From NCBI GenBank assembly GCA_031552535.1, contig JAVBMJ010000008.1, forward strand, positions 1 to 34,741: a DNA stretch of 34,741 bases. Reading direction: 5' to 3'. Source of the stretch: JAVBMJ01 sp031552535. Its GTDB lineage: Bacteria > Bacteroidota > Bacteroidia > Bacteroidales > Rikenellaceae. This document shows positions 15,714 through 23,914 of the stretch, in pieces. The notes under the pieces were generated by a model. That model saw only the letters and a list, made by a program, of their open reading frames with translations. It searched no databases and was not told where the DNA came from. Positions within the stretch are counted from its first letter, which is position 1. The number at the start of each line of letters is the position of its first letter. A program made the position numbers and the translations under genes.

Positions 15714-16564
15714 TTAGTCTTTACATTTTTGCCGAAACGCCGCCTCAGGGCTGTGGCCAGCAGGTTCATTCCCAGAACTATAGCTATGAGCACCAATGCC
15801 GTGCCGTAAGCCACGGGGCGCGACGCCTCGATATCTGTGCCGCTGGTGGCGATGACATAAAGGTGGTAGGGCAGGGCCATAACCTGGTCGAATATACCCG
15901 ACGGCAGTTTGGGGAGGAAGTAGGCGGCAACGGTGAAGAGTATCGGGGCGGTTTCGCCCGAGACCCTGCCTATCGACAGTATGAGTCCCGTTATGATATT
16001 TGGGAAAGCCATAGGCAGTACCACGCGCCCCACTGTCTGCAATTTGCTAGCCCCCAACGCCAGGCTGCCCGTGCGGAATGTGTCGGGAATGGCTTTGAGT
16101 GCCTCCTCGGTAGTGCGTATTATGAGCGGCAGAACCAGCAGCCCCAACGTCAGCGAGCCTGCCAGGATCGAGTCGCCGAAGCCCATCGTGTTGACGAACA
16201 GGGCCATACCAAACAAACCGAATACTATCGACGGGATACTTCCGAGGTTATTGGTCATCACACGGATAAACTTAACTATCCAGCCGTTGCCCGCATATTC
16301 GTTGATATATATCCCGGCCATGACCCCGAGCGGGAAAGCGAATATCATACTGCCGGCCACAAGGCACAGTGTACCGACTATTGCCGGAAATATTCCTCCC
16401 GAAGTCATCCCGTCGGTGGGCGCCGAGGTCAGGAACTCCCAGTCGATGACACCTATCCCGTTGTAGACGATGAACCCGAGGATCCAGAAAAGGACTCCCA
16501 CCACCAACAGCCCCAGCAGCCGGAAGGTGAGGAACGCTATTTTTTGAGACGTTTTCTTATTCAT
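15710..16564 (-). CDS. pstA: Phosphate ABC transporter permease PstA
   Basis: An inner-membrane permease of 284 aa with six predicted membrane segments. TM1 is at about 8-31 (LTFRLLGLLVVGVLFWILGF), and the conserved EAA-type loop reads LKAIPDTFRTGSLALGASKL. PstA pairs with PstC to form the phosphate channel. It overlaps pstC and pstB by 4 bp on either side, so pstCAB is a tightly coupled unit. Confidence 0.95.
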   Translation of the reverse strand: MNKKTSQKIAFLTFRLLGLLVVGVLFWILGFIVYNGIGVIDWEFLTSAPTDGMTSGGIFPAIVGTLCLVAGSMIFAFPLGVMAGIYINEYAGNGWIVKFIRVMTNNLGSIPSIVFGLFGMALFVNTMGFGDSILAGSLTLGLLVLPLIIRTTEEALKAIPDTFRTGSLALGASKLQTVGRVVLPMAFPNIITGLILSIGRVSGETAPILFTVAAYFLPKLPSGIFDQVMALPYHLYVIATSGTDIEASRPVAYGTALVLIAIVLGMNLLATALRRRFGKNVKTN

Positions 16565-17772
16565 AGCCCTTTATTGAGTTGCCGCTTCGAGATAGCCTCT
16601 GCCGACAAGCTTATTATGAGTGTGATTGCGAACAATATACAGCCCAGCATAAACAGGGCGTTGTAATGTGCTCCGCCCGCAGGTGCCTCGCCCAGTTCGG
16701 CGGCTATAGTGGCAGGAATGGTTCGCACCGGATCGAACAGCGAATGGGGCATAACCGCTGCGTTGCCTGTGACCATCAGCACCGCCATAGTCTCGCCTAT
16801 AGCCCGGCCTATGCCGAGCACCACGGCCGCCGATATCCCCGACGAGGCGTAAGGGACTATCACTTTGTATACAGTCTGCCACCTGGTGGCCCCCAGGGCC
16901 AGGCTCGCCTCGCGCATGGCTTTCGGGGTGCCTCGCATGGCATCCTCGGCAATGGTTATAATTGTCGGCAGGGCCATGATCGCGAGTATGATACTCCCGG
17001 CCAATGCCGTCTCGCCGACAGGCAGCCCCAGCGTACGCTGTATGAGCGGCACCAACACCACCAGTCCAAAAAAACCGTAGACCACCGAAGGAATCCCGGC
17101 CAGCAGTTCTATCGTGGGCTTAAGCACCTTTCGCATCCGTTCGCCTGCCAGCTCTGACAAGTATATCGCTACACCCAAACCCAGGGGTAGTGCTATAAGG
17201 ATGGCAAAAAAACTGACCCACAGCGTACCCATTACCAGGGGAAGCACGCCGAACTGCGGGGCGGGCGTTGCCGTCGGCATCCATTCGCGGCCGCCGAAAA
17301 AATCGTTCAAACTGATCTCGCGCGAGGGGAGCACTCGCATGCCCGTCTGCTCTTGGGGCAGGTATCTTTCGGGCAGGAAAGCGACTATACCTTCGTTGCC
17401 GGCCACTGTCTCGCCCAATATGGCAGGCAGCAGCGCGTAATCCTCGCCCAACTCCACGTCGGTGTATAGCGAGAATATTTCGTCGAAACGAAAGGGGGTT
17501 ATCTCCACGTCGGCTCCGCCCAATTCGCTCCAGTTGGTCGTTTCGTAGTCGAATATGCTTTTGATCTGTGCTGGTGTAAGTTCGCCCACGGTGTTGGCCG
17601 CATTTACACACAGTGCGTAACCTTTCTCCACCTCAGGCGAGCGGAACAGGCCGAAACCCTCACGGAAAAGAAATATCACAATAAGCACTATCGCAAGGCT
17701 CGCCACACCTCCGCTCAGGGTAAGCACACCTTCGACCATGCGTTCTGCGATTCGTCTGAGTCGTTTCATCAA
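16561..17772 (-). CDS. pstC: Phosphate ABC transporter permease PstC with a PstS-like periplasmic insertion
   Basis: Permease subunit of 403 aa, longer than the roughly 300-320 aa of E. coli-type PstC. TM1 is at about 18-38. Residues about 50-170 form a periplasmic insertion before TM2 (about 175-200). The rest is standard, with the EAA loop MRGTPKAMREASLALGATRW. Within the insertion, residues 70-86 (IKSIFDYETTNWSELGG) align with LEGIFTGKITNWKEVGG of the neighbouring PstS, and the flanking VNAAN/VHPSN and FLPERYL/YVGLAYL blocks also correspond. The insertion therefore looks like a partial, degenerate phosphate-binding domain. The phosphate-contact loops of PstS (GSDTM, GGGSG) are not visible in it, so it may dock PstS or regulate rather than bind substrate. 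Confidence 0.92.
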   Translation of the reverse strand: MMKRLRRIAERMVEGVLTLSGGVASLAIVLIVIFLFREGFGLFRSPEVEKGYALCVNAANTVGELTPAQIKSIFDYETTNWSELGGADVEITPFRFDEIFSLYTDVELGEDYALLPAILGETVAGNEGIVAFLPERYLPQEQTGMRVLPSREISLNDFFGGREWMPTATPAPQFGVLPLVMGTLWVSFFAILIALPLGLGVAIYLSELAGERMRKVLKPTIELLAGIPSVVYGFFGLVVLVPLIQRTLGLPVGETALAGSIILAIMALPTIITIAEDAMRGTPKAMREASLALGATRWQTVYKVIVPYASSGISAAVVLGIGRAIGETMAVLMVTGNAAVMPHSLFDPVRTIPATIAAELGEAPAGGAHYNALFMLGCILFAITLIISLSAEAISKRQLNKGL

Positions 17773-17857
17773 TAAATATATAAAACTTTATATAGTTGCG
17801 TTACGTTTAGGCCCGGGACTTCCTCGCTTAAACGGCGGGGGAGCCCCGGACCCGGTA

Positions 17858-18673
17858 TTATTTAACAGTGATGAATCCTGTCTCCTCGACTATCTTCTGC
17901 CCGACAGCGGAAAGCACGTAGTCGATATATGGCTTCACGCGGGCCTCGGCACTGGTGGTATAGTAATAGTAGAGGGGACGCACGATGGGGTATGTCTTAT
18001 TCTTGGCATTGGCTACCGAAGGCTCGACGAAAGTCTTACCGCCGTCGTACGACACATGAATCGCGGCAACATCCTTGCCAAGGTAAGCCAATCCGACATA
18101 GCCTATCGCGCCACGGGTCTGACTCACCGACTGTATGATGGCACCGGTGGCGGGCATGCTCATAATGCCGTTCATATAGTTCCTGTTCTTAAGAACGCTC
18201 TCCTTGAAGAATTCGTAGGTGCCAGAAGAGGTTTCACGCGAGTAAGGCACGATCTTCAAATTTTCGCCTCCCACCTCTTTCCAGTTGGTTATCTTGCCGG
18301 TGAATATGCCTTCGAGCTGTTGGCGCGTAAGGTTGCGTACCTTGTTAGAGGGGTGCACCACTATGGCCAGGGCATCCCATGCGGCCACGACCTCTTTAAC
18401 GGTCTTCCCGGCCTCCTGTAACTTTTGTTTTTCGTCGAATTTTATCTTACGCGAAGCCTGTGCCAGGTCGGTAGTGCCTTCCACGAGGGCCGAAATCCCC
18501 ACACCGCTGCCTCCACCCGTCACCGTTACCGTCTGCGAGGGGTTGGCTTTCATGAAACTCTCGGCTTCTTTCTGCGAAAGGGGGAGCATCGTGTCGGAAC
18601 CTTTGATCTTCTGCGCCTGTACTCCCAATATGGTACATGCGACTGCGGCCAATGTTAAAATCGTCTTTTTCAT
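17858..18673 (-). CDS. pstS: Phosphate-binding protein PstS
   Basis: Periplasmic substrate-binding protein of the Pst importer, 271 aa. Signal peptide MKKTILTLAAVACTILGVQA (about 1-20) with no lipobox cysteine. Phosphate-contact loops are visible: KGSDTMLPL (24-32), TGGGSGVGI (52-60), and SRETSSGTYEFF (145-156). Its length is close to the short PstS class found in Bacteroidota. It lies downstream of the porin with its own promoter (18696-18752) and 85 bp upstream of pstC. Confidence 0.95.
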   Translation of the reverse strand: MKKTILTLAAVACTILGVQAQKIKGSDTMLPLSQKEAESFMKANPSQTVTVTGGGSGVGISALVEGTTDLAQASRKIKFDEKQKLQEAGKTVKEVVAAWDALAIVVHPSNKVRNLTRQQLEGIFTGKITNWKEVGGENLKIVPYSRETSSGTYEFFKESVLKNRNYMNGIMSMPATGAIIQSVSQTRGAIGYVGLAYLGKDVAAIHVSYDGGKTFVEPSVANAKNKTYPIVRPLYYYYTTSAEARVKPYIDYVLSAVGQKIVEETGFITVK

Positions 18674-18695
18674 CTTTTCCTGTAATTTTATGCTG

Positions 18696-18752
18696 CAAAA
18701 ATATTTTACCGTTATTACACCTTCCGGACGTTCAGGTTAAGATCCGGTTACA
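18696..18752 (-). promoter_or_regulatory. pstS promoter with candidate PhoB sites
   Basis: On the minus strand: -7 box TATTTTTG (18703-18696), TGTAAT starting at 18719 (16 nt upstream of the -7 box) and TGTAA starting at 18752, which is 33 nt or three 11-nt turns further up. No TTTG -33 box is present, as expected for an activator-dependent promoter. The same TGTAAT-to-box spacing occurs at the porin promoter. Confidence 0.5.
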
Positions 18753-18786
18753 ATCCACTCCCGGACCCCGTTACGGGCATACCGCT

Positions 18787-20073
18787 TTAGAATTTATACT
18801 GCAACCTGAGCGTAAATACGTCGTTCTTTATGTCTGAGGTGAAATCCGGGAGGTTGGCGGTCTTTTCGTTGCGGTTGAGCTCGTAGTAAGCCTGCATGCG
18901 TATCGACGCGCTCGCCCTCCACAACAACCCAAATCCCAGGCAGTTGTGCGCCAGGTCTACGGCCGTGGTCCCGTTCTGACCCACTTCGTCGCCCGACACT
19001 TTGGTATTAGGATCGTAACGGTCGTACTTTACCACTGCCGACAGCGGCGACCGGCCCAGGTCCTGCACCAGCATCACATACCAGCCGCTGAAGGGCCTTA
19101 GGTAGGTGTCGGCTATTGTTATAACCGACGTATTGGGGCTTTTGCTGCTCAGTGGGCCTCCGGGCTGTGTGCCCCACAGGTATTCTCCGCGGAGCTGGGT
19201 CATCCCCAGCAGCGTCATCGTGTTGAACTGGGCGTCGAAGCCGAAATATTCGCGTTTCGAGAATTCCCCCCTGTTCGAAGCGTCGTTATTGAGCACAAAC
19301 CCGTTGCCTTCCATCGTGTAGACATTCTCATTGCCCTGTATCACGCCGCCGTTGTAATACGACATCCCGAAGCCCAATTTGCTTTCGCTACCCAATGTTT
19401 TCGAAGCCGAAAGGTGGCCGATGAAATCCTTGCGGTTGTCGGTCTCCTGCTTGATGCCGTTACCGGCAAAGAGCCCGGCTTCGAGTTTCAGGAAATTCCA
19501 CGGCGATGTTTTCGATGCCTGCAGAGTGAGCATCCCTCCCAGGTCGCGCTCCTCGGGGAACAGGGTCTGGAATACCGTCGAGCGTTCGGGCGACTCGCGA
19601 CGTGACGATGAATAGCTTATCTCGAATCCGAAAGGACGGTCGAAAACACCCGCCTTGAGTGAGTTGGTCCCCATCCACGGGTCTTTCACCATCAGGTAAG
19701 CGTCCTTTATGCCGACACCCTTTTCGGTGATGTCCAACTGGAATACTCCTAAAGCTATGCCCTCTTCGTATGCGAATTTTATCCGGCCACGGCGGATCCC
19801 TATGCGGTTGTACGATTTTTCGGGATTGTCGTTTATTGCGCCCACCTTGAGCGATGCGTCCTGCTCTCCCCACTGGTACTGGGCCTGGATATAACCCGTA
19901 ACTTTCAGTTTGCCGAGCTTTACAACGGCATCTTCGAGAGCCTGCGTACGTTGTTCGAGTTTTTCGGAGGATGATGGTTCCGGCTCCACGGTCTGGGCCG
20001 TGGCAAGGGCCGGGAAACACAATGCGAATGCGCCGTACATGGCGATTGTCTTCAGTGTAAGGTCTCTTTTCAT
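18787..20073 (-). CDS. Phosphate/polyphosphate-selective porin (OprO/OprP family)
   Basis: An outer-membrane channel of about 428 aa. Signal peptide ending ...FPALATAQ; then a short coiled coil (SSEKLEQRTQALEDAVVKLG) and a beta-barrel with strands such as KVTGYIQAQYQWGE, IGIRRGRIKFAYEEG, GVFDRPFGFEISYSSSRRE, SPLSAVVKYDRYDPNT and, at the C-terminus, VFTLRLQYKF, which ends in Phe as outer-membrane barrels do. This matches the porin O/P family (PF07396), which in Pseudomonas takes up phosphate or polyphosphate. Its position before pstS in the phosphate cluster supports the role. I prefer the ATG at 20073; another at 20085 would leave a leader of only about 8 nt. Confidence 0.9.
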   Translation of the reverse strand: MKRDLTLKTIAMYGAFALCFPALATAQTVEPEPSSSEKLEQRTQALEDAVVKLGKLKVTGYIQAQYQWGEQDASLKVGAINDNPEKSYNRIGIRRGRIKFAYEEGIALGVFQLDITEKGVGIKDAYLMVKDPWMGTNSLKAGVFDRPFGFEISYSSSRRESPERSTVFQTLFPEERDLGGMLTLQASKTSPWNFLKLEAGLFAGNGIKQETDNRKDFIGHLSASKTLGSESKLGFGMSYYNGGVIQGNENVYTMEGNGFVLNNDASNRGEFSKREYFGFDAQFNTMTLLGMTQLRGEYLWGTQPGGPLSSKSPNTSVITIADTYLRPFSGWYVMLVQDLGRSPLSAVVKYDRYDPNTKVSGDEVGQNGTTAVDLAHNCLGFGLLWRASASIRMQAYYELNRNEKTANLPDFTSDIKNDVFTLRLQYKF

Positions 20074-20098
20074 TCTATTTTTCATTCTTTTGACGTTG

Positions 20099-20144
20099 CA
20101 AAAGTATACCCGCGATATTACAGGCTTTACACGCAGTTGTTACA
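20099..20144 (-). promoter_or_regulatory. Porin promoter with candidate PhoB sites
   Basis: On the minus strand: -7 box TACTTTTG (20106-20099); TGTAAT starting at 20122, 16 nt upstream of the box; a TGTAA at 20131; another at 20144, exactly 22 nt above the first. There is no -33 TTTG. The arrangement mirrors the pstS promoter and suggests a shared activator, presumably the PhoB-like regulator of this cluster. Confidence 0.5.
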
Positions 20145-20220
20145 ATACCGCTAAGATAAGAGAAGTATTGTTAGGATGAATATGCAATGCGTAAAGTATA
20201 CTTCAATAACTTATGTTATA

Positions 20221-20290
20221 GACATATCCGGATATACAGGTACGGGCGCCGCTTTTAAGCGGCGCCCTTACCTGTATATCCGGATATGTC
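20221..20290. repeat. Long palindrome between the glycosyltransferase and porin genes
   Basis: The 70-bp stretch is an almost perfect palindrome. The arm GACATATCCGGATATACAGG plus TA pairs with its complement, one C-T mismatch follows, then GGGCGCCGCTT pairs with AAGCGGCGCCC around a 2-nt loop. That is 33 of 34 possible pairs. It lies 25 bp past the glycosyltransferase stop and upstream of the porin promoter. It may stop transcription from the upstream gene; no T tract follows. Confidence 0.85.
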
Positions 20291-20314
20291 AACCCTGGTT
20301 CTTAGAACCTGGTT

Positions 20315-21214
20315 CTAAGGCTTTTGCAGGTTGTCATCACGATCTTTATATTGAGTTTTTTTATAAAACAACTCGTGAATCCGGCGCATCTCTTTCCTGA
20401 GTCTCAGGGTTATCACTTCGAACATCGAGCCGTCGGCATCGAGCCTGCGGGACGATGTGGCGATACGGGCCTTACGGTCGTGCACAAAAACCGTACGTCC
20501 ATATTTTTTCAACGCAAGCAACATCGAGCCGTCTTCACCACGCCTCAAATCTGGACGCCAACCCACGCTACGGCCTTGTTCGGTATAAAAAGCCAACGTA
20601 GCACCGCCAACAGTAAGTTCCGGGCGTTTGATCGAACGCAGCCTGAAAATAATATCACGGAAAAATTCGTAAATTTCCAGAGCCCTTTGCGTATTGCGCC
20701 CGTCGGCATAGAATCCGAAAACAGAGTATGCCGCCGCAACCCCTTTTTTATTAAGGTGCTTCACCATTGTATCCACATAGGCCGGAGGATAGAGCGAATC
20801 GGAATCGGCACAAAGGTGATACTTCCCGCGCGCGATGTCCAAACCTGCCTGCCTGGCGTGCCCGTGTCCCTGTTTGGGCTGGAATACCGTGCGGACGCCG
20901 GTGCGGTCTATTATCTCCTGGGTGCGGTCGGTGGAATTGTTATTGACTACGATAACTTCGGTAGCATACCGAGTCTTCATATCCGAAAGCGACATTATGC
21001 ACGGCAGGATATACTTCTCTTCGTTATAGGCTATAACCACAATGGAAACATCGATGTTGCCATCGCCTTCAAGAGTTTTGAACTTCCCGGCGGCTTCAGA
21101 AAAGACAAAATCGGGCACTTTCGATATATTGCCCAGATAAGGAATATATTTGTCGAACCATCTCGCCATGGGCATTCCTGTTTTCAAAAACTGTTTTTCC
21201 GGTTTACGGGACAA
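20315..21214 (-). CDS. Family 2 glycosyltransferase
   Basis: A 299-aa GT-A fold transferase using a nucleotide-sugar donor. Visible: the nucleotide-binding start VSIVVIAYNEEKYILPCIMSL, VVNNNSTDRTQEI, a DXD-like CADSDSLYPP, and a late acidic motif LRRGEDGSMLLALKKYG. There is no clear membrane helix, so it is probably cytosolic or peripheral. Substrate and pathway cannot be told; no other glycan genes adjoin it. Internal Met14 or Met16 are alternative starts. The stop codon lies inside a small palindrome (TTAGAACCTGGTTCTAA). Confidence 0.85.
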   Translation of the reverse strand: MSRKPEKQFLKTGMPMARWFDKYIPYLGNISKVPDFVFSEAAGKFKTLEGDGNIDVSIVVIAYNEEKYILPCIMSLSDMKTRYATEVIVVNNNSTDRTQEIIDRTGVRTVFQPKQGHGHARQAGLDIARGKYHLCADSDSLYPPAYVDTMVKHLNKKGVAAAYSVFGFYADGRNTQRALEIYEFFRDIIFRLRSIKRPELTVGGATLAFYTEQGRSVGWRPDLRRGEDGSMLLALKKYGRTVFVHDRKARIATSSRRLDADGSMFEVITLRLRKEMRRIHELFYKKTQYKDRDDNLQKP

Positions 21215-21256
21215 ATATATACATTTTTCCGTAATGCAGGCATTATCAGCCCTACT

Positions 21257-22633
21257 CTATTCGTATTTCCCCGATTTAAGCATAGCCACCTCAGCCGGCG
21301 TAAGGAATCGCCATTGTCCGCGCGTGAGATTTTTCTTTGTAAGACCGGCGAAATAGACCCGGTCCAATTTCTGGACGTTATATCCCAGGTGTTCGAAAAT
21401 ACGCCTTACAATACGGTTGCGCCCTGAGTGGATTTCGATTCCAACTTCCCGTCGTCCCTGATCGAGCCAGTCTATTCCATCGGCAGCTATCTCGCCGTCT
21501 TCCAACACTATGCCGCCGGATATAGCATCCAGGTCGGCACGGGTCAACGGCTTGTCGAGCGTAACCTGGTAGACCTTTTTCTTCATATGGCTCGGATGGG
21601 TCAGCTTCTTGGTCAGGTCGCCGTCGTTGGTGAACAGCAGCACCCCGAGACTGTTCTTGTCGAGCCTGCCCACGGGATAAATCCTCTCGGTACACGCCCC
21701 GCGAATCAGGTCCATCACCGTCTTATCCGCATGCGGGTCTTCGACCGTCGTCGTATAGCCCTTCGGTTTGTTCATCAGCAGATAAACCTTCTTCTCGCCT
21801 TGCACCACCTCGCCGTTGAAACGTACTTCATCCAACGATGAGATCTTGCTACCCAATTCTGTTACTGCAACCCCGTTGACTGTCACCACTCCGGCTGTAA
21901 TATAATCGTCGGCCTCGCGGCGCGAACAGAGTCCCGACATTGCTATGAACCGGTTCAGACGCACCGGCTTGTCTACCGTAATGGGAGAGAACTTCGGGTA
22001 GTTATCTTTATCATAAGCCGCAGCACGGCCTTTCCCCGCACTTTTGGCATTGTCGCGCCTGCCGTCGCGCTCCCCGAACCCTTTTCCGGTACGCGGCTTA
22101 TCGCCGTAACCTTTACCTGCAGGTCCCCTGCCTGTAGCCGAACCATGCCCACGCTCCGCAGTGCGCCCGAAGGGTTTCCCGGCACCTTCGCCGCGGTCGC
22201 GATCCCGGGTATCGCCCGCGAAACTCTTCTTATTAAAGAAGGGCTTGTGTCCTTCGCCGTCACCCTCGCCACGTGAGTGGCGGACAAACGGTTTTTCATC
22301 CCCGTCAGAAAGACGCCTCTCGAAGGGCTTGCGTCCTTCGTTGCTGCCGACAGGCCTGCGTTCCCGGCGATCCGGATCTTTGCCACCGCCTACGAAACGG
22401 TTGTCGCGCGAAAAATTAGGGTTGAACGAACGGCGCTCTCCCTGGGGCGCATCGCCTTCGCGTTTTTCGCGCGTAACTTTCTCAGCATAATTACCCGCTC
22501 CGCTTATGCGTGTGCGCTTATCCCGTACAAATGCGGAATTATCACTACCCGGGCCTTCACGGCGGGGGTGCGACTCGTTTTTGAAGTCACGGTCCTGGCC
22601 GTGCGCTCCCCTGGAGGGGAATTTTTTTTCCAT
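21257..22633 (-). CDS. rRNA pseudouridine synthase (RluB/RsuA family) with long basic N-terminal tail
   Basis: A 458-aa protein in two parts. Residues 1 to about 215 are low-complexity and very rich in Gly, Arg, Lys, Asp and Phe (RDNRFVGGGKDPDRRERR, GYGDKPRTGKGFGERDGRRD), without fold signatures. From about 220 an S4 RNA-binding domain (LNRFIAMSGLCSRREADDYI) leads into an RsuA-type catalytic domain with the active-site Asp in YPVGRLDKNSLGVLLFTNDG and the family end GRNRIVRRIFEHLGY. It isomerises a uridine in rRNA, probably of the large subunit by RluB analogy. Such RG-rich tails are common in Bacteroidota homologues and probably add RNA contacts. Divergent from the C-S lyase gene. Confidence 0.9.
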   Translation of the reverse strand: MEKKFPSRGAHGQDRDFKNESHPRREGPGSDNSAFVRDKRTRISGAGNYAEKVTREKREGDAPQGERRSFNPNFSRDNRFVGGGKDPDRRERRPVGSNEGRKPFERRLSDGDEKPFVRHSRGEGDGEGHKPFFNKKSFAGDTRDRDRGEGAGKPFGRTAERGHGSATGRGPAGKGYGDKPRTGKGFGERDGRRDNAKSAGKGRAAAYDKDNYPKFSPITVDKPVRLNRFIAMSGLCSRREADDYITAGVVTVNGVAVTELGSKISSLDEVRFNGEVVQGEKKVYLLMNKPKGYTTTVEDPHADKTVMDLIRGACTERIYPVGRLDKNSLGVLLFTNDGDLTKKLTHPSHMKKKVYQVTLDKPLTRADLDAISGGIVLEDGEIAADGIDWLDQGRREVGIEIHSGRNRIVRRIFEHLGYNVQKLDRVYFAGLTKKNLTRGQWRFLTPAEVAMLKSGKYE

Positions 22634-22660
22634 TTTCTTGATTCGATGTTAAAATCCGTG

Positions 22661-22668
22661 CAAAGGTA
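22661..22668 (-). promoter_or_regulatory. -7 box of the pseudouridine synthase promoter
   Basis: The minus strand reads TACCTTTG, an exact TAnnTTTG match 28 bp upstream of the start codon. Confidence 0.55.
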
Positions 22669-22682
22669 CTGGTAATTTTAGT

Positions 22683-22690
22683 TATTTTTG
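22683..22690 (+). promoter_or_regulatory. -7 box of the C-S lyase promoter
   Basis: TATTTTTG matches TAnnTTTG 46 bp before the ATG at 22736. The two -7 boxes of the divergent genes are 14 bp apart, so the two promoters overlap. Confidence 0.5.
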
Positions 22691-22735
22691 TAACCCATTC
22701 CAACGAATAAGGATAAAACGGTTAGTTTTTTGATT

Positions 22736-23914
22736 ATGAAATACGACTTCGACAGAATCGTCCCCCGTGAAAAAAGTAATTGCGTCAAATACGACACATG
22801 CGAGGAGACGTTCGGCCGGCCGGATATCATTCCCATGTGGATAGCCGACATGGACTTCCCGGTGGCTCCATTCGTAGAAAATGCCATGCGGGCGAGGATG
22901 GAACACCCCGTTTACGGATATGCCGTCCGGAGCGAGTCGTACTACCGGTCAATCACCGGATGGGTAGAGCGACGCAACAACTGGAAGATAAAGCCTCACT
23001 GGATAGATTTTACGCCCGGCGTTGTGTCGGGATTCGTATTCGCCATCAGGGCCCTCACCGCCGAAGGTGACGGGGTGGTCATCCAGCCGCCTGTCTATCC
23101 GCCGTTCGCAGCCATGATCAGTGCCAACGGCCGGCGGATTGTCAACAACCCGATGAAATTCACAGGCGGCAGATTCGAAATCGACTTTGAAGAACTCGAC
23201 CGGTGTCTGGCCGGGGCCCGCGCCCTGCTCTTCTGCAACCCGCACAATCCTACAGGGAGGGTCTTCTCCCGTGAGGAACTCGAAAAGGTCGGCGAATTGT
23301 GTTTGAAACATAACGTTGTAATTATTTCGGATGAGATACACTCCGACCTTATTCAAAAACCGTACCTGCATACCCACATAGCATCCGTTTCGCCTCGACT
23401 GGCCGAAAACACGGTGACTTTCATCGCCCCGAGTAAGACTTTCAACCTTGCCGGGCTGTCGATATCCCACGCCATAACCCCCGGCGACTCGCTACGCCGC
23501 AGGCTTAGAGCCGAACTCGACAAAATCCACGTCGACCAGGGCAATGTGTTCGGCACGGCGGCCCTTGAAGCCGCTTACACCCACGGCGATGAGTGGGTAG
23601 ACCAACTCAACGAATACATAGGCCGTAACGCCCGCTATGTCGCGGAGTTTATCGACGTGCACCTTCCGGCCGTTAAAACGATTCCCAACGAAGGGACCTA
23701 CCTTATGTGGATCGACTTCCGCGGTCTGGGAATGGAGCACCAGGAGTTATGCCGGTTCCTGGTGGCCGAAGCCCGGCTCGGGCTCAACGACGGGCAACAG
23801 TTCGGAGACCAGGGACGGGGATTCATGCGGATGAACCTCGCAACATCGTTCGATACGATAAAGCAGGCAATGGTACAGCTCAAAAATGCCTGTGATAAAA
23901 TCCGGTGTAATTAA
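22736..23914 (+). CDS. PatB/MalY-type aminotransferase, probable cystathionine beta-lyase
   Basis: A fold-type I PLP enzyme of 392 aa in the PatB/MalY subgroup, whose members cleave C-S bonds of cystathionine or cysteine conjugates. Visible: DIIPMWIADMDFPVAPFV near the start, YGYAVRSESYYRSITGW, DFTPGVVSGFVFAIRA, LLFCNPHNPTGRVFSREEL, VIISDEIHSDL, the PLP lysine K234 in FIAPSKTFNLAGLSIS, and FMRMNLATSFDTIKQAM at the end. The start at 22736 gives the standard N-terminus (MKYDFDRIVPRE); two extra codons upstream begin with TTG. It has its own promoter. The exact substrate is not decided. Confidence 0.9.
   Translation: MKYDFDRIVPREKSNCVKYDTCEETFGRPDIIPMWIADMDFPVAPFVENAMRARMEHPVYGYAVRSESYYRSITGWVERRNNWKIKPHWIDFTPGVVSGFVFAIRALTAEGDGVVIQPPVYPPFAAMISANGRRIVNNPMKFTGGRFEIDFEELDRCLAGARALLFCNPHNPTGRVFSREELEKVGELCLKHNVVIISDEIHSDLIQKPYLHTHIASVSPRLAENTVTFIAPSKTFNLAGLSISHAITPGDSLRRRLRAELDKIHVDQGNVFGTAALEAAYTHGDEWVDQLNEYIGRNARYVAEFIDVHLPAVKTIPNEGTYLMWIDFRGLGMEHQELCRFLVAEARLGLNDGQQFGDQGRGFMRMNLATSFDTIKQAMVQLKNACDKIRCN

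Noticed and set aside
17813..17849. GC-rich hairpin between pstS and pstC as a terminator
   Set aside because: The stem depends on T-G pairs on the plus strand and is broken on the transcribed minus strand; no T tract follows.
20324..21427. 367-codon plus-strand frame opposite the glycosyltransferase
   Set aside because: An antisense shadow crossing into the pseudouridine synthase gene; no motif or promoter.
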